Positions 23,684 through 33,681 are shown, counted from the first letter of the stretch. The stretch is 43,393 bases of DNA from Candidatus Zhuqueibacterota bacterium (GCA_014728085.1 WJMF01000086.1:1-43393), one strand, 5' to 3'. The notes: generated from the letters alone by a model not told the origin. Numbers and translations: made by a program.

Positions 23684-26575
23684 CTAGGCAATACCCGTAA
23701 AGTCATAACTCAATTTTTTCTGAAAATTGCTGACCTGTGAAAATATTTTTTTCAGCGTATGGCGTTCGATCTGGGTCAGCGTTTCGGGATTGATAAAGTT
23801 ATCCGGCTTTTTATTTTTTTCCACATCCCCTACCTGATGCTTAAATCGGAGCATCATCAGATAGTTATAACACTCTGTCATTTCATCGCGAGATTGGCGC
23901 GTAATGACGCTGTTTTCATAGAGTTTGTTCAACCTCTGTATGGTATTTCTTTCGGGAATATGATGACGCAGTGAATAAATCCGCGCAAAGTCGACAATGG
24001 GCAACAATGCCAATTTGACATCAAAAGCTTCGTGATCCTCTCCGGAAGAGCGTTTGATACCACCGGTAATGGTCACCGGCGGTTTGATAAGAAGAGAATT
24101 TTTTGCCAAATGATTGAAAAAAGCCGGCTTGTCCCGGGAAATCTCATCGACGTAACGTCTCAGTTCATCCACAAGGGAAGCATCGCCATAGAGAAAGCGA
24201 AAATCGAAAAAGATGCTGATTTCCACCAGGTCCTGAGGTTCTGCTTCTCTGATCCAATGGGCAAAATGTTCTTTCCACTGGCTCAAAGAGACACACCATT
24301 TCGGATTTTTGGCCATGACCTCCCCATTGCAGAAGGTATAACCGGCCTGATCGAGCCAGCCATTACCTTTTCGAGCCAATTCAAGAAAGTAGTCTTGAAC
24401 ATCCTGCTCTGTATCCTGGTAGACCAGCACGTTATCCTGATCTGTTTTCAGTGTTTGTTCTTCACGTCCCTGGCTGCCCAAAACCATGAACGCGAACGGC
24501 ACAGGGGGTTTGTCCATTTCTGCAAGTGCAAAATGCAGAAATTTATCGGCAACCGAGTCCGCCACCGAGCTGATAATACGGGTTACGTTTGCAGCGTGGG
24601 AACCGCTTTCAACGAGATATTTCACCAGCTGTGGCAGCGTTCTGGAACGGTCGATAAGCTCCTCAACGGATGCAGCCCGGTTGATCTCCTGTACCAGCAA
24701 TCCGGCTGAATATTGAAACAGCTGTATAATCTTCTTATCGCTGATAAGATTATTGATTTTACCATCGCCGTCGACCAGCGGCAGGTGCCGGATAAGGCGT
24801 TCCTGCATTAACAGCAAGGCTTCGAAGACAAGCGCATTTTCCGACAGGGTAACAAGCGGAGCGGTCATAATTTCATAAATGGGATGCGCCAAATCCCGGC
24901 CGTCCAAAACAACGCGTTTCCACAAGTCATCGGCCGTCACAATGCCGATGCTTTCATCCGAGGCTGCAACCACAAGAGCGGCATTCTGGTTTTGACGTTC
25001 GAGCTGATGCACAGCATCCTTTATGGTCGTGTTAAAGGAAAGACGAAGACATTCTTGTGCAAAATGTTTTACCGGCTGATTGAGATAGACCAGCGATGTC
25101 TGCAGCTCGGAGATAATCTCTTCCCTTGCCTGTTCGGACCGTTTACGTTCGGAGACATCTTCTATAATGCCGTCGACGGTTCGTTTGTGCTTTTCCTTAC
25201 CGCCGGAAACCACAGCTGAAACCGATACAATGGAATTAACGCCGTCGCGGCGTTTCAGCTGAATGATGCGTTTGTTGACCGAGCCCTCATTCATCAAAGA
25301 GTGACTAAAGAGTTCAGCTTCTTCCTTTTCGCGAAAAAAATCGGTAATATTCAAATGCTCGTGACTTTCTCCCGTTATCCCCAATATTTTTTTCGCAGCG
25401 TCATTCAATTGCACAAATTGGGGTGTTTTTTCCAGCAGAATCCGAAAAACACCGATGTTGATATTATCGGTCAGCATCTGAAATTTCTGTCTGCTTTCAC
25501 CCAGCTCATCCCGTATCTGCTTTATGCTTCTCATATCCCTGGTGATAACGATAAAGCCGGTCCGGTTAAAAATATGTATCTGAGAGACAGACACCAAAAC
25601 CTCTACAGACTGTCCCGCCTTTTGTCGCAAATCGGTTTCAAACTGCGCCGGCATCTCTTCCCGATCGAGAAAATCAGTAAACCGGGAATACGTCATGCCC
25701 TCGAATGTATCCTCTTTAAAGAGCTGATTGATATCCATACGGGTAAATTCTTCTTCGCTGAATCCGAGCATCTCCTGTATGATCTGATTGGCAAAAATAA
25801 TCCTCGAGTCGAGAATCATCAACGCGCCTTCCGTGGATGCTTCGACCAGTGTTTTGTATTTCTCCCGCGATTCAGCCAGCTCATTTTCCGCCTGTGCTTT
25901 TTCCTTTTCAATTTTGTAGGTCTGCCGGGCGATATAAAAGAGAATCAAAGCCAAAATAATGCTGATGGCCAGGGAAGTATTGATCAGCCGCTTGGTAATG
26001 CGCGAAATTTCCGCCCGAACATCCTCGATATAAATCCCGGTACCGACAATCCAGTTCCAGGGATCAAAGCCGCGAACATGAGAGAGTTTTGGTACAACAC
26101 GGCTGGAATCATCTTTCCATTGCCACATGTAATCAACATAGCCGGATCCCTGTTTATGCACGATTTTGACGAATTCAACGAAAAGCTTTTTCCCCTGCGA
26201 ATCGACAAAATCGGACAGGTCCTGACCTTCCAGATCGCTGCGATAGGGATGAACGATCATACGCGGTTGCATGTCGGTGATCCAAAAGTAATCCTTGTTT
26301 TCATCGCCGTATCGAAGCGAACGGACAGAGGCAGCCGCTTTTTCCTTTGCCTCGTTCAATCCAAGCTCACCGGCTTTTACCCTGACATGGTAACTTTCCA
26401 GCAGTGTCCAGGCGGTATTGGTCAATTCACGAATCATCTCCCGTTTGCGATCGAGCAGATGCTTTTCCGAAGCAGGGATGATAATAAAAAATATGGCCAC
26501 CACAAAAAGCATGATGGTCAAAACCGTCGGTAGAATGATATTTAACAAAAAGGATTTGGCAAATGAGGATTTCAT
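23684..26575 (-). CDS. Membrane sensor with Cache, PAS, CBS and DUF294 nucleotidyltransferase domains
   Basis: 963 residues. Order: membrane helix (about 8-34); single-Cache extracellular sensor (about 40-190; ENKDYFWITDMQPRMIVHPY, then WNWIVGTGIYIEDV); second helix (about 200-215); coiled coil; PAS 1 (about 235-355; IIFANQIIQEMLGFSEEEF); PAS 2 (about 365-480); CBS pair (about 505-625); DUF294 nucleotidyltransferase-like domain (GSQGREEQTLKTDQDN near 699, with the G-S and D-x-D of the GlnD-like fold); and a C-terminal DUF294_C domain. DUF294-CBS proteins regularly neighbour SSS plus DUF4212 transporters and are thought to regulate them. Replacing the usual cyclic-nucleotide-binding front end with Cache-PAS-PAS suggests direct sensing of an extracellular small organic acid. 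The output chemistry is unknown. Confidence 0.85.
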   Translation of the reverse strand: MKSSFAKSFLLNIILPTVLTIMLFVVAIFFIIIPASEKHLLDRKREMIRELTNTAWTLLESYHVRVKAGELGLNEAKEKAAASVRSLRYGDENKDYFWITDMQPRMIVHPYRSDLEGQDLSDFVDSQGKKLFVEFVKIVHKQGSGYVDYMWQWKDDSSRVVPKLSHVRGFDPWNWIVGTGIYIEDVRAEISRITKRLINTSLAISIILALILFYIARQTYKIEKEKAQAENELAESREKYKTLVEASTEGALMILDSRIIFANQIIQEMLGFSEEEFTRMDINQLFKEDTFEGMTYSRFTDFLDREEMPAQFETDLRQKAGQSVEVLVSVSQIHIFNRTGFIVITRDMRSIKQIRDELGESRQKFQMLTDNINIGVFRILLEKTPQFVQLNDAAKKILGITGESHEHLNITDFFREKEEAELFSHSLMNEGSVNKRIIQLKRRDGVNSIVSVSAVVSGGKEKHKRTVDGIIEDVSERKRSEQAREEIISELQTSLVYLNQPVKHFAQECLRLSFNTTIKDAVHQLERQNQNAALVVAASDESIGIVTADDLWKRVVLDGRDLAHPIYEIMTAPLVTLSENALVFEALLLMQERLIRHLPLVDGDGKINNLISDKKIIQLFQYSAGLLVQEINRAASVEELIDRSRTLPQLVKYLVESGSHAANVTRIISSVADSVADKFLHFALAEMDKPPVPFAFMVLGSQGREEQTLKTDQDNVLVYQDTEQDVQDYFLELARKGNGWLDQAGYTFCNGEVMAKNPKWCVSLSQWKEHFAHWIREAEPQDLVEISIFFDFRFLYGDASLVDELRRYVDEISRDKPAFFNHLAKNSLLIKPPVTITGGIKRSSGEDHEAFDVKLALLPIVDFARIYSLRHHIPERNTIQRLNKLYENSVITRQSRDEMTECYNYLMMLRFKHQVGDVEKNKKPDNFINPETLTQIERHTLKKIFSQVSNFQKKLSYDFTGIA

Positions 26576-27010
26576 ATCAAACTCTGGTTTACATGACTGA
26601 ATTCAGAGTCAATATAGGCATTCCGCAACAAAAAATACCAGTTTTTTTTGCTTTGGCAAAAATTTTCTATTGAATAATAAATTCCCGGCCAGGACAATGC
26701 AGAGTTGTCAGGGCCTTGAACAATTCACTCCGCCTGACCATGTGGCTGCTGCAGGTGGTCTAACCACCTACAAAGATCTCTTTGCATTAAATCCCCCTGC
26801 TACAGATTAACGTCGGATTTATTGAAAAAAGAGAATGGCCCGTAAAAAAGGAGTAAATATCAAAGTAATAATTGTGTTTTTCCCGAATAATTCGTAGGGT
26901 AAAATCAGGATTTCAATTCGCCAAAAACAAGTAAAAGGTTCTTTCGAGCACAACAAGATTGCAGACAAAACGAAAAAATGGAATAATAACCTTACTGTAA
27001 AGGACAGCTT
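26576..27010. other. Intergenic region between sensor and glycosidase
   Basis: This divergent gap must hold promoters for both flanking genes, but no consensus promoter is obvious. Apart from the short open frame and its palindrome described separately, I see nothing further in it. Confidence 0.4.
26697..26810 (+). pseudogene. Short 37-codon frame, probable gene remnant, with internal palindrome
   Basis: The frame reads GLEQFTPPDHVAAAGGLTTY then KDLFALNPPATD and stops. The composition is protein-like, and a weak AGGA sits close to its ATG. It looks like the C-terminal end of a lost gene or a small protein; no family is recognised. It contains the perfect inverted repeat AGGTGGT-CTA-ACCACCT (26753-26769), which could alternatively be an operator for the downstream glycosidase. 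Confidence 0.3.
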
Positions 27011-29308
27011 ATGCAGCGAAGAGATGCTTTAAAACGGATCGCGACGGCCGGCAGCATGGTCGCGATTGCGCCCTGGGCAACCCTGAGTAGCGGCCAGCAG
27101 AAGGAACGGATTTCAGACCGGCAAGCGTTCGACGCCATTGAAAAATTAAAACAAGAGCCGGCGGCAAAAGCACAAATTATCGTTAAAGATGGCGGTCCGC
27201 GGCTCTATGTCAATGGAACAAAGGTCTATCCCCTGCTCGCTCTCAGCACGACCCTGTTGCCGACGCTGGACAATTACACTAAAGCCGGAATCCATTTTTA
27301 TAACACCATTCTGGGTATGAGAAGCGGCTGGAAAGGTCCGGATCAGTACGACTGGAGCATACAGGATGGGTTTATGGGACGGGTGCTCAATCTCAATCCC
27401 AACGCCTATTTCTTCCCGCGCCTGCAGCTGAACACGCCAAACTGGTGGAAGGAGAGCCACCCGGACGAGATGATTGAATACGGGTTTCCCCCTGTGGACA
27501 GACGGCACAATATCATCAAAGATTTAAAGCTGTCAGAGGGTGGCCACTATATGGGCTCGGGTCGTGAAGTCTGGGAAGCCTCCCTCGCCTCGGAATCATG
27601 GCGGCGGGATACCGGAGAAATGCTGCGCAACTATATCCGTCATATTCAAAACTCGCCGTTGAAAAGTCGCATCATCGGTTATCATTTCACGCTTGGCAGA
27701 ACCGGTGAGTGGAACTATTATGGTGCCGCTTTTTTACCCGATTACAGCGATCCCATGAAGCGCGTTTGTGGTTATATTCCTTCAGTGGAAGAAAGAACGC
27801 AAACCACTTATGGGCTTCTCAGAGACCCGCAACAGGAACGAAAGGTCATCGATTTTTATGAATCCTTTCACAATGCTGTTGCCGATGCTATTCTCTATCT
27901 GGCAAAAGTGATAAGGGAGGAAACCGCAGGCGAGGTGCTCAGCGGCGTCTATTACGGCTATATTCTCGAACAGGTCCGCATTCAGGAAGGCGGTTATCTG
28001 GCGGCGGAAAGAATCATTAAAAGCCCGGATATCGACGTGCTCATGTCGCCTTATACTTATCAGGGAAACAATTATAAGGGAGATGAAAACCAAAAGAGCG
28101 GCATGGTCGACGATGCCGGCAACTGGCTCGGCCGCGCCCGCGGCGTCGGCGGTGACGGCGGTTTTCGCATACCGCCGGAATCGGTCCGGCGCCACAACAA
28201 GCTGTTTATCTCGGAAATCGATCCCAGCACATACCAGGCAAATAAATATCACGGCGTCGGCGGTCCCGGCAGTGATACCGTAAAGGGCAGCCGGAATATT
28301 CTCAGGCGCGATCTGGGGCAGGTCTTTGCCGGCGGATTCGGCGGCTGGTTGTACGATTTTGGACCCCGCTTTGGTTCCAAACAGGGATGGTTCCGCGGTA
28401 AACCTCTCATTGAGGTTATGGGAGCATTTGCGGATAAGGGCAAAATCAGAACCACTCTGAATACCAGTCCGGTTTCCGACATGCTTGCCGTCTATGATGC
28501 AAAATCCTTTTGTGCCACCGAACACTGGCTTGCCGGCGAGCCCTGGAAGAGATATGGCATCGGGTATTGTGATTTTTTTAATCACTGGTTCATCAATTCG
28601 CAGGCGAGGGCTTTGCATCGCATCGGATCGCCGATGGATTTTATCTATCGTTTTGACTTGATCAAGCCGGACCCGAAGAAATACAAATTGATATTCATGT
28701 TCAATTGTTTTTACATGGAAAAAAAGGAGGTGGAATATACAAGGTCGATCTTGCGCAATAGCGGAACCACAGTTGTGTGGTTTTACGCTCCGGGACTGGT
28801 AAGCCCTGAAAAAATAAACAAGGCGCAAATGCAATCCCTGACCGGCTTTTCGTTCAGAGAACAGACCAGCGGTCCGATGATGATCAACAGCAAAATCAAA
28901 AACGACAACGGAGAGTCTGGGCATCCTTTTGGACTTTGGCGTCAGGCATGGCCGCGGTTTAGTGTCACCGATGATGATGCCGAGATTTTGGGTCGCTGGA
29001 TGGATAATGACACCCCGGCTTTTGCCCGCAAGGAGATGGATGGCTGGACCTCTGTATATGTCGCCACTGCTCCCCTGCCGGTGGAGATACTGCGCCGACT
29101 GGCACAGCAGACGGGCGTTTCCCTTTGGAGCAGCAAGGCCGATAACGTGCGGGCCGTTCAGGATGCTGCCATGATCGTCGCCTCCTCGCCATCCGGTGAA
29201 CGGACGTTAACGCTGCCAAAAGCCATGCGCCCCCTGGATGGAAATAACTATTCCAGCAACCATCGCCTCAATCTGGAATTCGGCGAGGTCAGACTGTTTG
29301 TTGCCTGA
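27011..29308 (+). CDS. Secreted GH42-like glycoside hydrolase
   Basis: 765 residues. The N-terminus RRDALKRIATAGSMVAIAPW is a twin-arginine-type leader. The catalytic part looks like a clan GH-A barrel of the GH42 beta-galactosidase type: ARLYVNGTKVYPL-like opening strand (PRLYVNGTKVYPLLALSTTL), PRLQLNTPNWW, LGRTGEWNYYG (likely acid/base Glu near residue 240) and LFISEIDPSTY (likely nucleophile Glu near 401). The part after about residue 560 (KLIFMFNCFYMEKKEVEYTR, SGTTVVWFYAPG) fits the GH42 trimerisation domain with its Rossmann-like fold. AAAGGA precedes ATG. It probably trims an oligosaccharide in the periplasm or outside the cell. Subfamily and linkage cannot be assigned. Confidence 0.75.
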   Translation: MQRRDALKRIATAGSMVAIAPWATLSSGQQKERISDRQAFDAIEKLKQEPAAKAQIIVKDGGPRLYVNGTKVYPLLALSTTLLPTLDNYTKAGIHFYNTILGMRSGWKGPDQYDWSIQDGFMGRVLNLNPNAYFFPRLQLNTPNWWKESHPDEMIEYGFPPVDRRHNIIKDLKLSEGGHYMGSGREVWEASLASESWRRDTGEMLRNYIRHIQNSPLKSRIIGYHFTLGRTGEWNYYGAAFLPDYSDPMKRVCGYIPSVEERTQTTYGLLRDPQQERKVIDFYESFHNAVADAILYLAKVIREETAGEVLSGVYYGYILEQVRIQEGGYLAAERIIKSPDIDVLMSPYTYQGNNYKGDENQKSGMVDDAGNWLGRARGVGGDGGFRIPPESVRRHNKLFISEIDPSTYQANKYHGVGGPGSDTVKGSRNILRRDLGQVFAGGFGGWLYDFGPRFGSKQGWFRGKPLIEVMGAFADKGKIRTTLNTSPVSDMLAVYDAKSFCATEHWLAGEPWKRYGIGYCDFFNHWFINSQARALHRIGSPMDFIYRFDLIKPDPKKYKLIFMFNCFYMEKKEVEYTRSILRNSGTTVVWFYAPGLVSPEKINKAQMQSLTGFSFREQTSGPMMINSKIKNDNGESGHPFGLWRQAWPRFSVTDDDAEILGRWMDNDTPAFARKEMDGWTSVYVATAPLPVEILRRLAQQTGVSLWSSKADNVRAVQDAAMIVASSPSGERTLTLPKAMRPLDGNNYSSNHRLNLEFGEVRLFVA

Positions 29309-29868
29309 GCGGGCTGCGGCGACATCAACAGCAGGATATCGATGCGTTCATCTGCAGAGGTCACTGTATCAGATAACTGATCCCCCCTCCTGCGATCGAC
29401 ATGTTGGCATGCGATTCGATAAGATGACCGCCACAGTCAACGCGGCCGGCATCGATCAGTTCAGACAACGGTAAATCCGGTACAACATCGAGAACCAATT
29501 GATGAAAAAGCCAGAAGACAATTGTCATCATTTCGCATCACAATCATATCGCATATTTGGGATAAATGATTTTGATAACCTTAAAAAAATTCAACGTCTC
29601 ATTATTATTCGCAACTCTATTTTAGCAAATGACTTTATATTTCAGTACCCGTCACCAAAACAGGCATTACAGCAGAGTTAATCATTTTAACATCGGGTAA
29701 ACCAAAAGCAATTTGAGTTTGTTCAAAATGGTCTTATGTGCCAGATGATCGAATCGGAAAGCAGTCACTACAAAACAGTGATGGCAAAAGAGTGATAAGA
29801 CAAGTAAAAAGTGAACGGTTGTGATGAGCCATATCCTTGTCTGCTGAACGCGTAATCCGGCCGGGCTC
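29309..29868. other. Intergenic region after the glycosidase
   Basis: No convincing full gene and no clear terminator for the glycosidase. The only protein-like stretch is the short minus-strand frame described separately; the remaining open frames are AT-rich and lack ribosome sites. Confidence 0.4.
29361..29531 (-). pseudogene. Short 56-codon frame, possible gene remnant
   Basis: From ATG 29531 it reads MTIVFWLFHQLVLDVVPDLP, then LSELIDAGRVDCGGHLIESH, then ANMSIAGGGISYL before a TGA. The second half has globular-protein composition, but there is no ribosome site and no family I recognise. It is more likely the 3' relic of a larger gene than a functional small protein; chance cannot be excluded. 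Confidence 0.22.
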
Positions 29869-29903
29869 AAAAAAAGGGTGTAACCCGGTAAAGGGCCACA
29901 CCC
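29869..29903 (-). terminator. Intrinsic terminator of the tandem phosphatase gene
   Basis: On the minus strand GGGTGTGGCCC pairs with GGGTTACACCC (11 pairs, two G-U) around a 6-base loop and is followed by seven T, 26 bases after the stop codon. Confidence 0.9.
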
Positions 29904-29928
29904 GTAATGAATTCAGTTTATCCTATAT

Positions 29929-32900
29929 TTATTTCAAAAGTTGCATCTTTTTGACCAAAGTTGTATTATCGGCCTCGAGTTTGTAAAGATAGGTTCCACT
30001 GGGAACATCAACCGCATTCCACTGCAGAGAATAATTTCCGGCTGCTTGCATTTCATTCACCAGTGTCGTCATTTTTTGGCCAAGAGTATTGAAAATGGTT
30101 AAATTTACTCGAGAGGCCCTTGGTATAGAATAATCGATTTTTGTCGTCGGGTTGAAAGGATTGGGAAAATTCTGTGCCAGATTGAACTCTGACGGAACCT
30201 GTCGATCATCTTCAACTCCGGTCAGAACTCCAATCCTGGAAGGTGAACTTTCATTGCCCGAAAAATCGGAAGCGACAACGGCATAATAGTATTCCGTTCC
30301 GACCGTAACATCTTTATCGATGTAATTGTTATCGATACAAGTTACCAACAAATTATCGGCATTCGGGACAAAAGAAGACTGGCTGGCGCGGAAAATTCTA
30401 TAGTTGGCAAGATCACCTGCACTGGATCTGTTCCAGCCAATATAGTTTCCCCCATCAATAGAATTAACAAACAGACCGGATAGCGGTTGCGGACTCAAAT
30501 TGTCGACCGAACAACCACTCATAGGCGCAGAAGAATAGTAAACAGAAGGATCCGTGGTCTGTGCCTTGACAAAATAAGTGGTGCTATACATACCACCTTT
30601 TCTGCTGGAATCCTTGAGCGTTGGCACAACTGCATGATAAATATTCTGCTGAATGGCAGGAATATCGATGATATAATCCCATTGTCCTGCAGGTATCGAG
30701 CTCGTCTTTGCCATTTTCAGGGAGGGATCAATCTTTCGATAGATGGAATAGCTGCTGATTTTGCCCTCATCGTCGAGCGGATGGCGGTTCCAGGTTAACC
30801 GCACCTGGCGACCTTGATCATTAGGCACATCTCTGACCGCTAGTAGCTGAAACATACCACCTGGTACGATATAATCGCCTTTGGGATTCATCTTCATCAG
30901 TTGAAGCATGAGTTGACCGACCTCGGCATTGTCGGTAAAATAGCCTCGTATCTCGTCATACTGGTCGGCAAATTGTTCAAACAACCGAGAACCCGCTCCT
31001 TTGGCGTAGAGGGGAATAAGCTGGTTGGTATGATCGCCGCTGTGCCATTCGGAACCGGGCAATTGTCCTTTTCCGTTGTTTACTGGTTCATTCAAGACAG
31101 GAGTCTCAGAGCCCTCTGCGGCACCGTCAGTACCGGAACCAGGACCGGTAAAATAACCCGTTTCATGGTCACCGGTTACGATCACCAACGTTTCATCCCA
31201 ACTGCTGTTGGCATTCACCCAGCGAATGACCGCGTCAACAGAATGATTAAAGTCGATTTGTTCTTCGATCAAACGGGCGGTGGTGTTACCATGACCTGCC
31301 CAGTCTACGGCTCCCCCTTCAACCATTAAAAAGAAACCATCGCGATCATTATCGAGGACATTCAGCGCAGCGGCAGTCATGATTTGCAGAGAGGGAACGC
31401 TATCGTTCAGCGCATCCGTATATGGTGCGTCGGTCGTATTGGGAGCATCAGGTCCCATACCAGCGGTTTGACCTGAACGATTGTACTGCAATGTAGCAGC
31501 AACCTGTGCGGTTCCCAATACCCGTTTGGGGGTTGAACCGAAAACCAATTTTTCAAAATCTCTTTTTTTATCAATAAAATGCCATCTATCGGTGACACCA
31601 TCGGCATCAGCATCATTCCCGGCTATACCGCCTACCAGTTCATTCCAGGTCTCCGTGCCGCCGACATATTTATAATTATTCGGAGTATTCACGGATTGAT
31701 TATCATTATCGAACCAGGGGTGGCCAGCACCCATAATCACATCCAGACCGCTATAGTACACCATTTCCTTACCGATGCCGGTATAATCATTTCTGTCAAT
31801 ATTATGAACCGCCATGGCGGCAGGTGTGGCATGCGTCCATTGCACAGAGGAGACGACACCGGTTGCCTTGCCCTTTTTCTCAGCCAGTTGAACGATATTT
31901 TCGAGTTTATTACCCCGGGCATCCAATCCCATAGAGTATTTATAGGTTTTGACGCCGGTAGAGAACGCCGATCCCGATGCGGCAGAGTCAGTCGGTTTTT
32001 GTTTGACATAATCAAACCAGGTCCAGGCGCGATCCGGTTCATATGCACCCTGAGGATTTTCGAAATCAGGTGTACTGTTCATGGTTTTATTCAGAGCCAT
32101 AAACGTACTCATATAATACTGTACCGGCCAGTTTTCATAGGATTGAGTTCCCTTGGCACCATATTGATAATAATCCGTAGCAATTACCTGGTTTAGACCC
32201 CACCCATCACTGATCATAAGAACGATATTTTTAGGAGGCACCATATAAGTGGCTGGATCCGGCCACAAGGTCATCATGGTCTGACCGATTTCGCTGTTGG
32301 TCAAATAGGTGCCGCGTTTGACATCGAATTCATCTGCATGAGTATCCAGTATATCACTTCCGGCGCCCCTGGCAAAAAGAGGGATAAGTTGATTGGTATG
32401 ATCTCCACTGTGCCATTCAGTTTCAGGAAGCATACCGACGCCTTTGTTCACCGGCTCGGTCCAGAGAGCATCTGATTGACCTTCAGCAACATCATCAGGT
32501 CCGGAATTGGGTCCGGTAAAAAATCCGGTTTCATGATCACCGGTCACAATAATCAGGGTCTCATCCCAGTTGCTGTTGTTATTCACCCATTCTACAGCAG
32601 CTTCGACGGCAAGATTAAAATCAATTTGTTCCTCAATCAGACGGGCGGTAGTGTTGCCATGGCCGGCCCAGTCGACTGCGCCGCCTTCGACCATCAGAAA
32701 TAAACCACTGGGATTGTTATCCAAAACATTCAAGGCACCGGCGGTCATGGTTGCCAGGGAAGGTACGTTTTGGTTCATCGTATCAGTAAAAGGAGTATCG
32801 GTCGTATTCGGCGCCACCGGGCCCTGACCAGCAGTTTGTCCGGAACGGCTGTATTGCAATGTAGAAGCAACCTGGGCGGTTCCCAAAACACGTTTGGGGG

Positions 32901-33681
32901 TTTTACCCATAGTTAACTTTTCAAAATCCTGTTTGGTTTGTACCAGTGCCCAGGAATCAAAACGACCGTCACCATCGGCATCATTGCCGGCGTCTCCTGC
33001 AACCAGATCATTCCATGTGGTTTCACCACCGACATATTTGTAATTATTCGGTGTGGCAATCGCTTGGCCATTATCATCAAACCATGGATGGCCGGCACCC
33101 ATGATGACATCCAGACCGCTGTTATAAACCATCTCTTGACCGATTTCAGCATAGTTATTTCGATAGTTGTTATGCGAAGCAAAGCAAGCCGGAGTAGCGT
33201 GGGTCCATTGAACAGAGCTAACGACACCGGTCGCCTTGCCGAGTTTTTCAGCCCGCTGCACCACTGTTTCAAGAGGATCTCCTTCAATATCAACGCTTAT
33301 GGCATATTTGTAGGTTTTTTTGCCTGTAGCCATTGCCGTTGCTGACGCTGCTGAATCCGTCGGTTTGAGTTTGATATAATCAAACCAGGTCCAGGCACGA
33401 TCGGGAGCATAACCACCCTCCATACCTTCGGCCTGCTGCATTTCATTGTCATTCATTGACATGTAGGTGCTCATGAATTGCTGAACCGGAAATTTTTGGT
33501 AAACCTGAACAAATCCGGTTTCACCGAATTCATAATAATCGGTAGCTTTGATCTGATTGTCACCCCAACCGTCACTGATCATTAAGATGATGTTCTTTGG
33601 TGAACCCTGAGGAACCTGTGCACTGACCGGGGCTACAGCATAGAGAATGGACAACACACACAAAAGAATTTTGCTTTTCAT
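29929..33681 (-). CDS. Secreted double-domain alkaline phosphatase with sorting domain
   Basis: 1250 residues. Signal peptide (ILLCVLSILYAVAPVSAQ). Two full alkaline phosphatase domains follow: domain 1 (about 28-475) has NIILMISDGWGDN, nucleophile Ser110 in PTDSAASATAMATG, VEGGAVDWAGHGNTTARLIE, IIVTGDHETG and WHSGDHTNQLIP; domain 2 (about 484-930) repeats all of these with Ser566 in PTDSAASGSAFSTG. The copies are closely similar, so this is an internal duplication with both active sites kept. Then come two fibronectin-III-like domains (QVRLTWNRHPLDDEGKISSY; NYIGWNRSSAGDLANYRIF) and a C-terminal type IX-like sorting domain (NFPNPFNPTTKIDYSIP ... GTYLYKLEADN). It should hydrolyse phosphomonoesters at the cell surface or outside. 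It stands alone with its own terminator. Confidence 0.93.
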   Translation of the reverse strand: MKSKILLCVLSILYAVAPVSAQVPQGSPKNIILMISDGWGDNQIKATDYYEFGETGFVQVYQKFPVQQFMSTYMSMNDNEMQQAEGMEGGYAPDRAWTWFDYIKLKPTDSAASATAMATGKKTYKYAISVDIEGDPLETVVQRAEKLGKATGVVSSVQWTHATPACFASHNNYRNNYAEIGQEMVYNSGLDVIMGAGHPWFDDNGQAIATPNNYKYVGGETTWNDLVAGDAGNDADGDGRFDSWALVQTKQDFEKLTMGKTPKRVLGTAQVASTLQYSRSGQTAGQGPVAPNTTDTPFTDTMNQNVPSLATMTAGALNVLDNNPSGLFLMVEGGAVDWAGHGNTTARLIEEQIDFNLAVEAAVEWVNNNSNWDETLIIVTGDHETGFFTGPNSGPDDVAEGQSDALWTEPVNKGVGMLPETEWHSGDHTNQLIPLFARGAGSDILDTHADEFDVKRGTYLTNSEIGQTMMTLWPDPATYMVPPKNIVLMISDGWGLNQVIATDYYQYGAKGTQSYENWPVQYYMSTFMALNKTMNSTPDFENPQGAYEPDRAWTWFDYVKQKPTDSAASGSAFSTGVKTYKYSMGLDARGNKLENIVQLAEKKGKATGVVSSVQWTHATPAAMAVHNIDRNDYTGIGKEMVYYSGLDVIMGAGHPWFDNDNQSVNTPNNYKYVGGTETWNELVGGIAGNDADADGVTDRWHFIDKKRDFEKLVFGSTPKRVLGTAQVAATLQYNRSGQTAGMGPDAPNTTDAPYTDALNDSVPSLQIMTAAALNVLDNDRDGFFLMVEGGAVDWAGHGNTTARLIEEQIDFNHSVDAVIRWVNANSSWDETLVIVTGDHETGYFTGPGSGTDGAAEGSETPVLNEPVNNGKGQLPGSEWHSGDHTNQLIPLYAKGAGSRLFEQFADQYDEIRGYFTDNAEVGQLMLQLMKMNPKGDYIVPGGMFQLLAVRDVPNDQGRQVRLTWNRHPLDDEGKISSYSIYRKIDPSLKMAKTSSIPAGQWDYIIDIPAIQQNIYHAVVPTLKDSSRKGGMYSTTYFVKAQTTDPSVYYSSAPMSGCSVDNLSPQPLSGLFVNSIDGGNYIGWNRSSAGDLANYRIFRASQSSFVPNADNLLVTCIDNNYIDKDVTVGTEYYYAVVASDFSGNESSPSRIGVLTGVEDDRQVPSEFNLAQNFPNPFNPTTKIDYSIPRASRVNLTIFNTLGQKMTTLVNEMQAAGNYSLQWNAVDVPSGTYLYKLEADNTTLVKKMQLLK

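Noticed and set aside
25301-26533. 410-codon plus-strand frame opposite the sensor gene
   Set aside because: Antisense shadow; the minus-strand protein has a complete, recognisable domain series.
27782-28924. 380-codon minus-strand frame opposite the glycosidase
   Set aside because: Antisense shadow of a GH42-like gene with good start and catalytic motifs; no domain in the antisense product.
30487-33345. Several long plus-strand open frames opposite the phosphatase gene
   Set aside because: Shadows of the strongly biased duplicated coding sequence; they repeat because the two phosphatase domains repeat.
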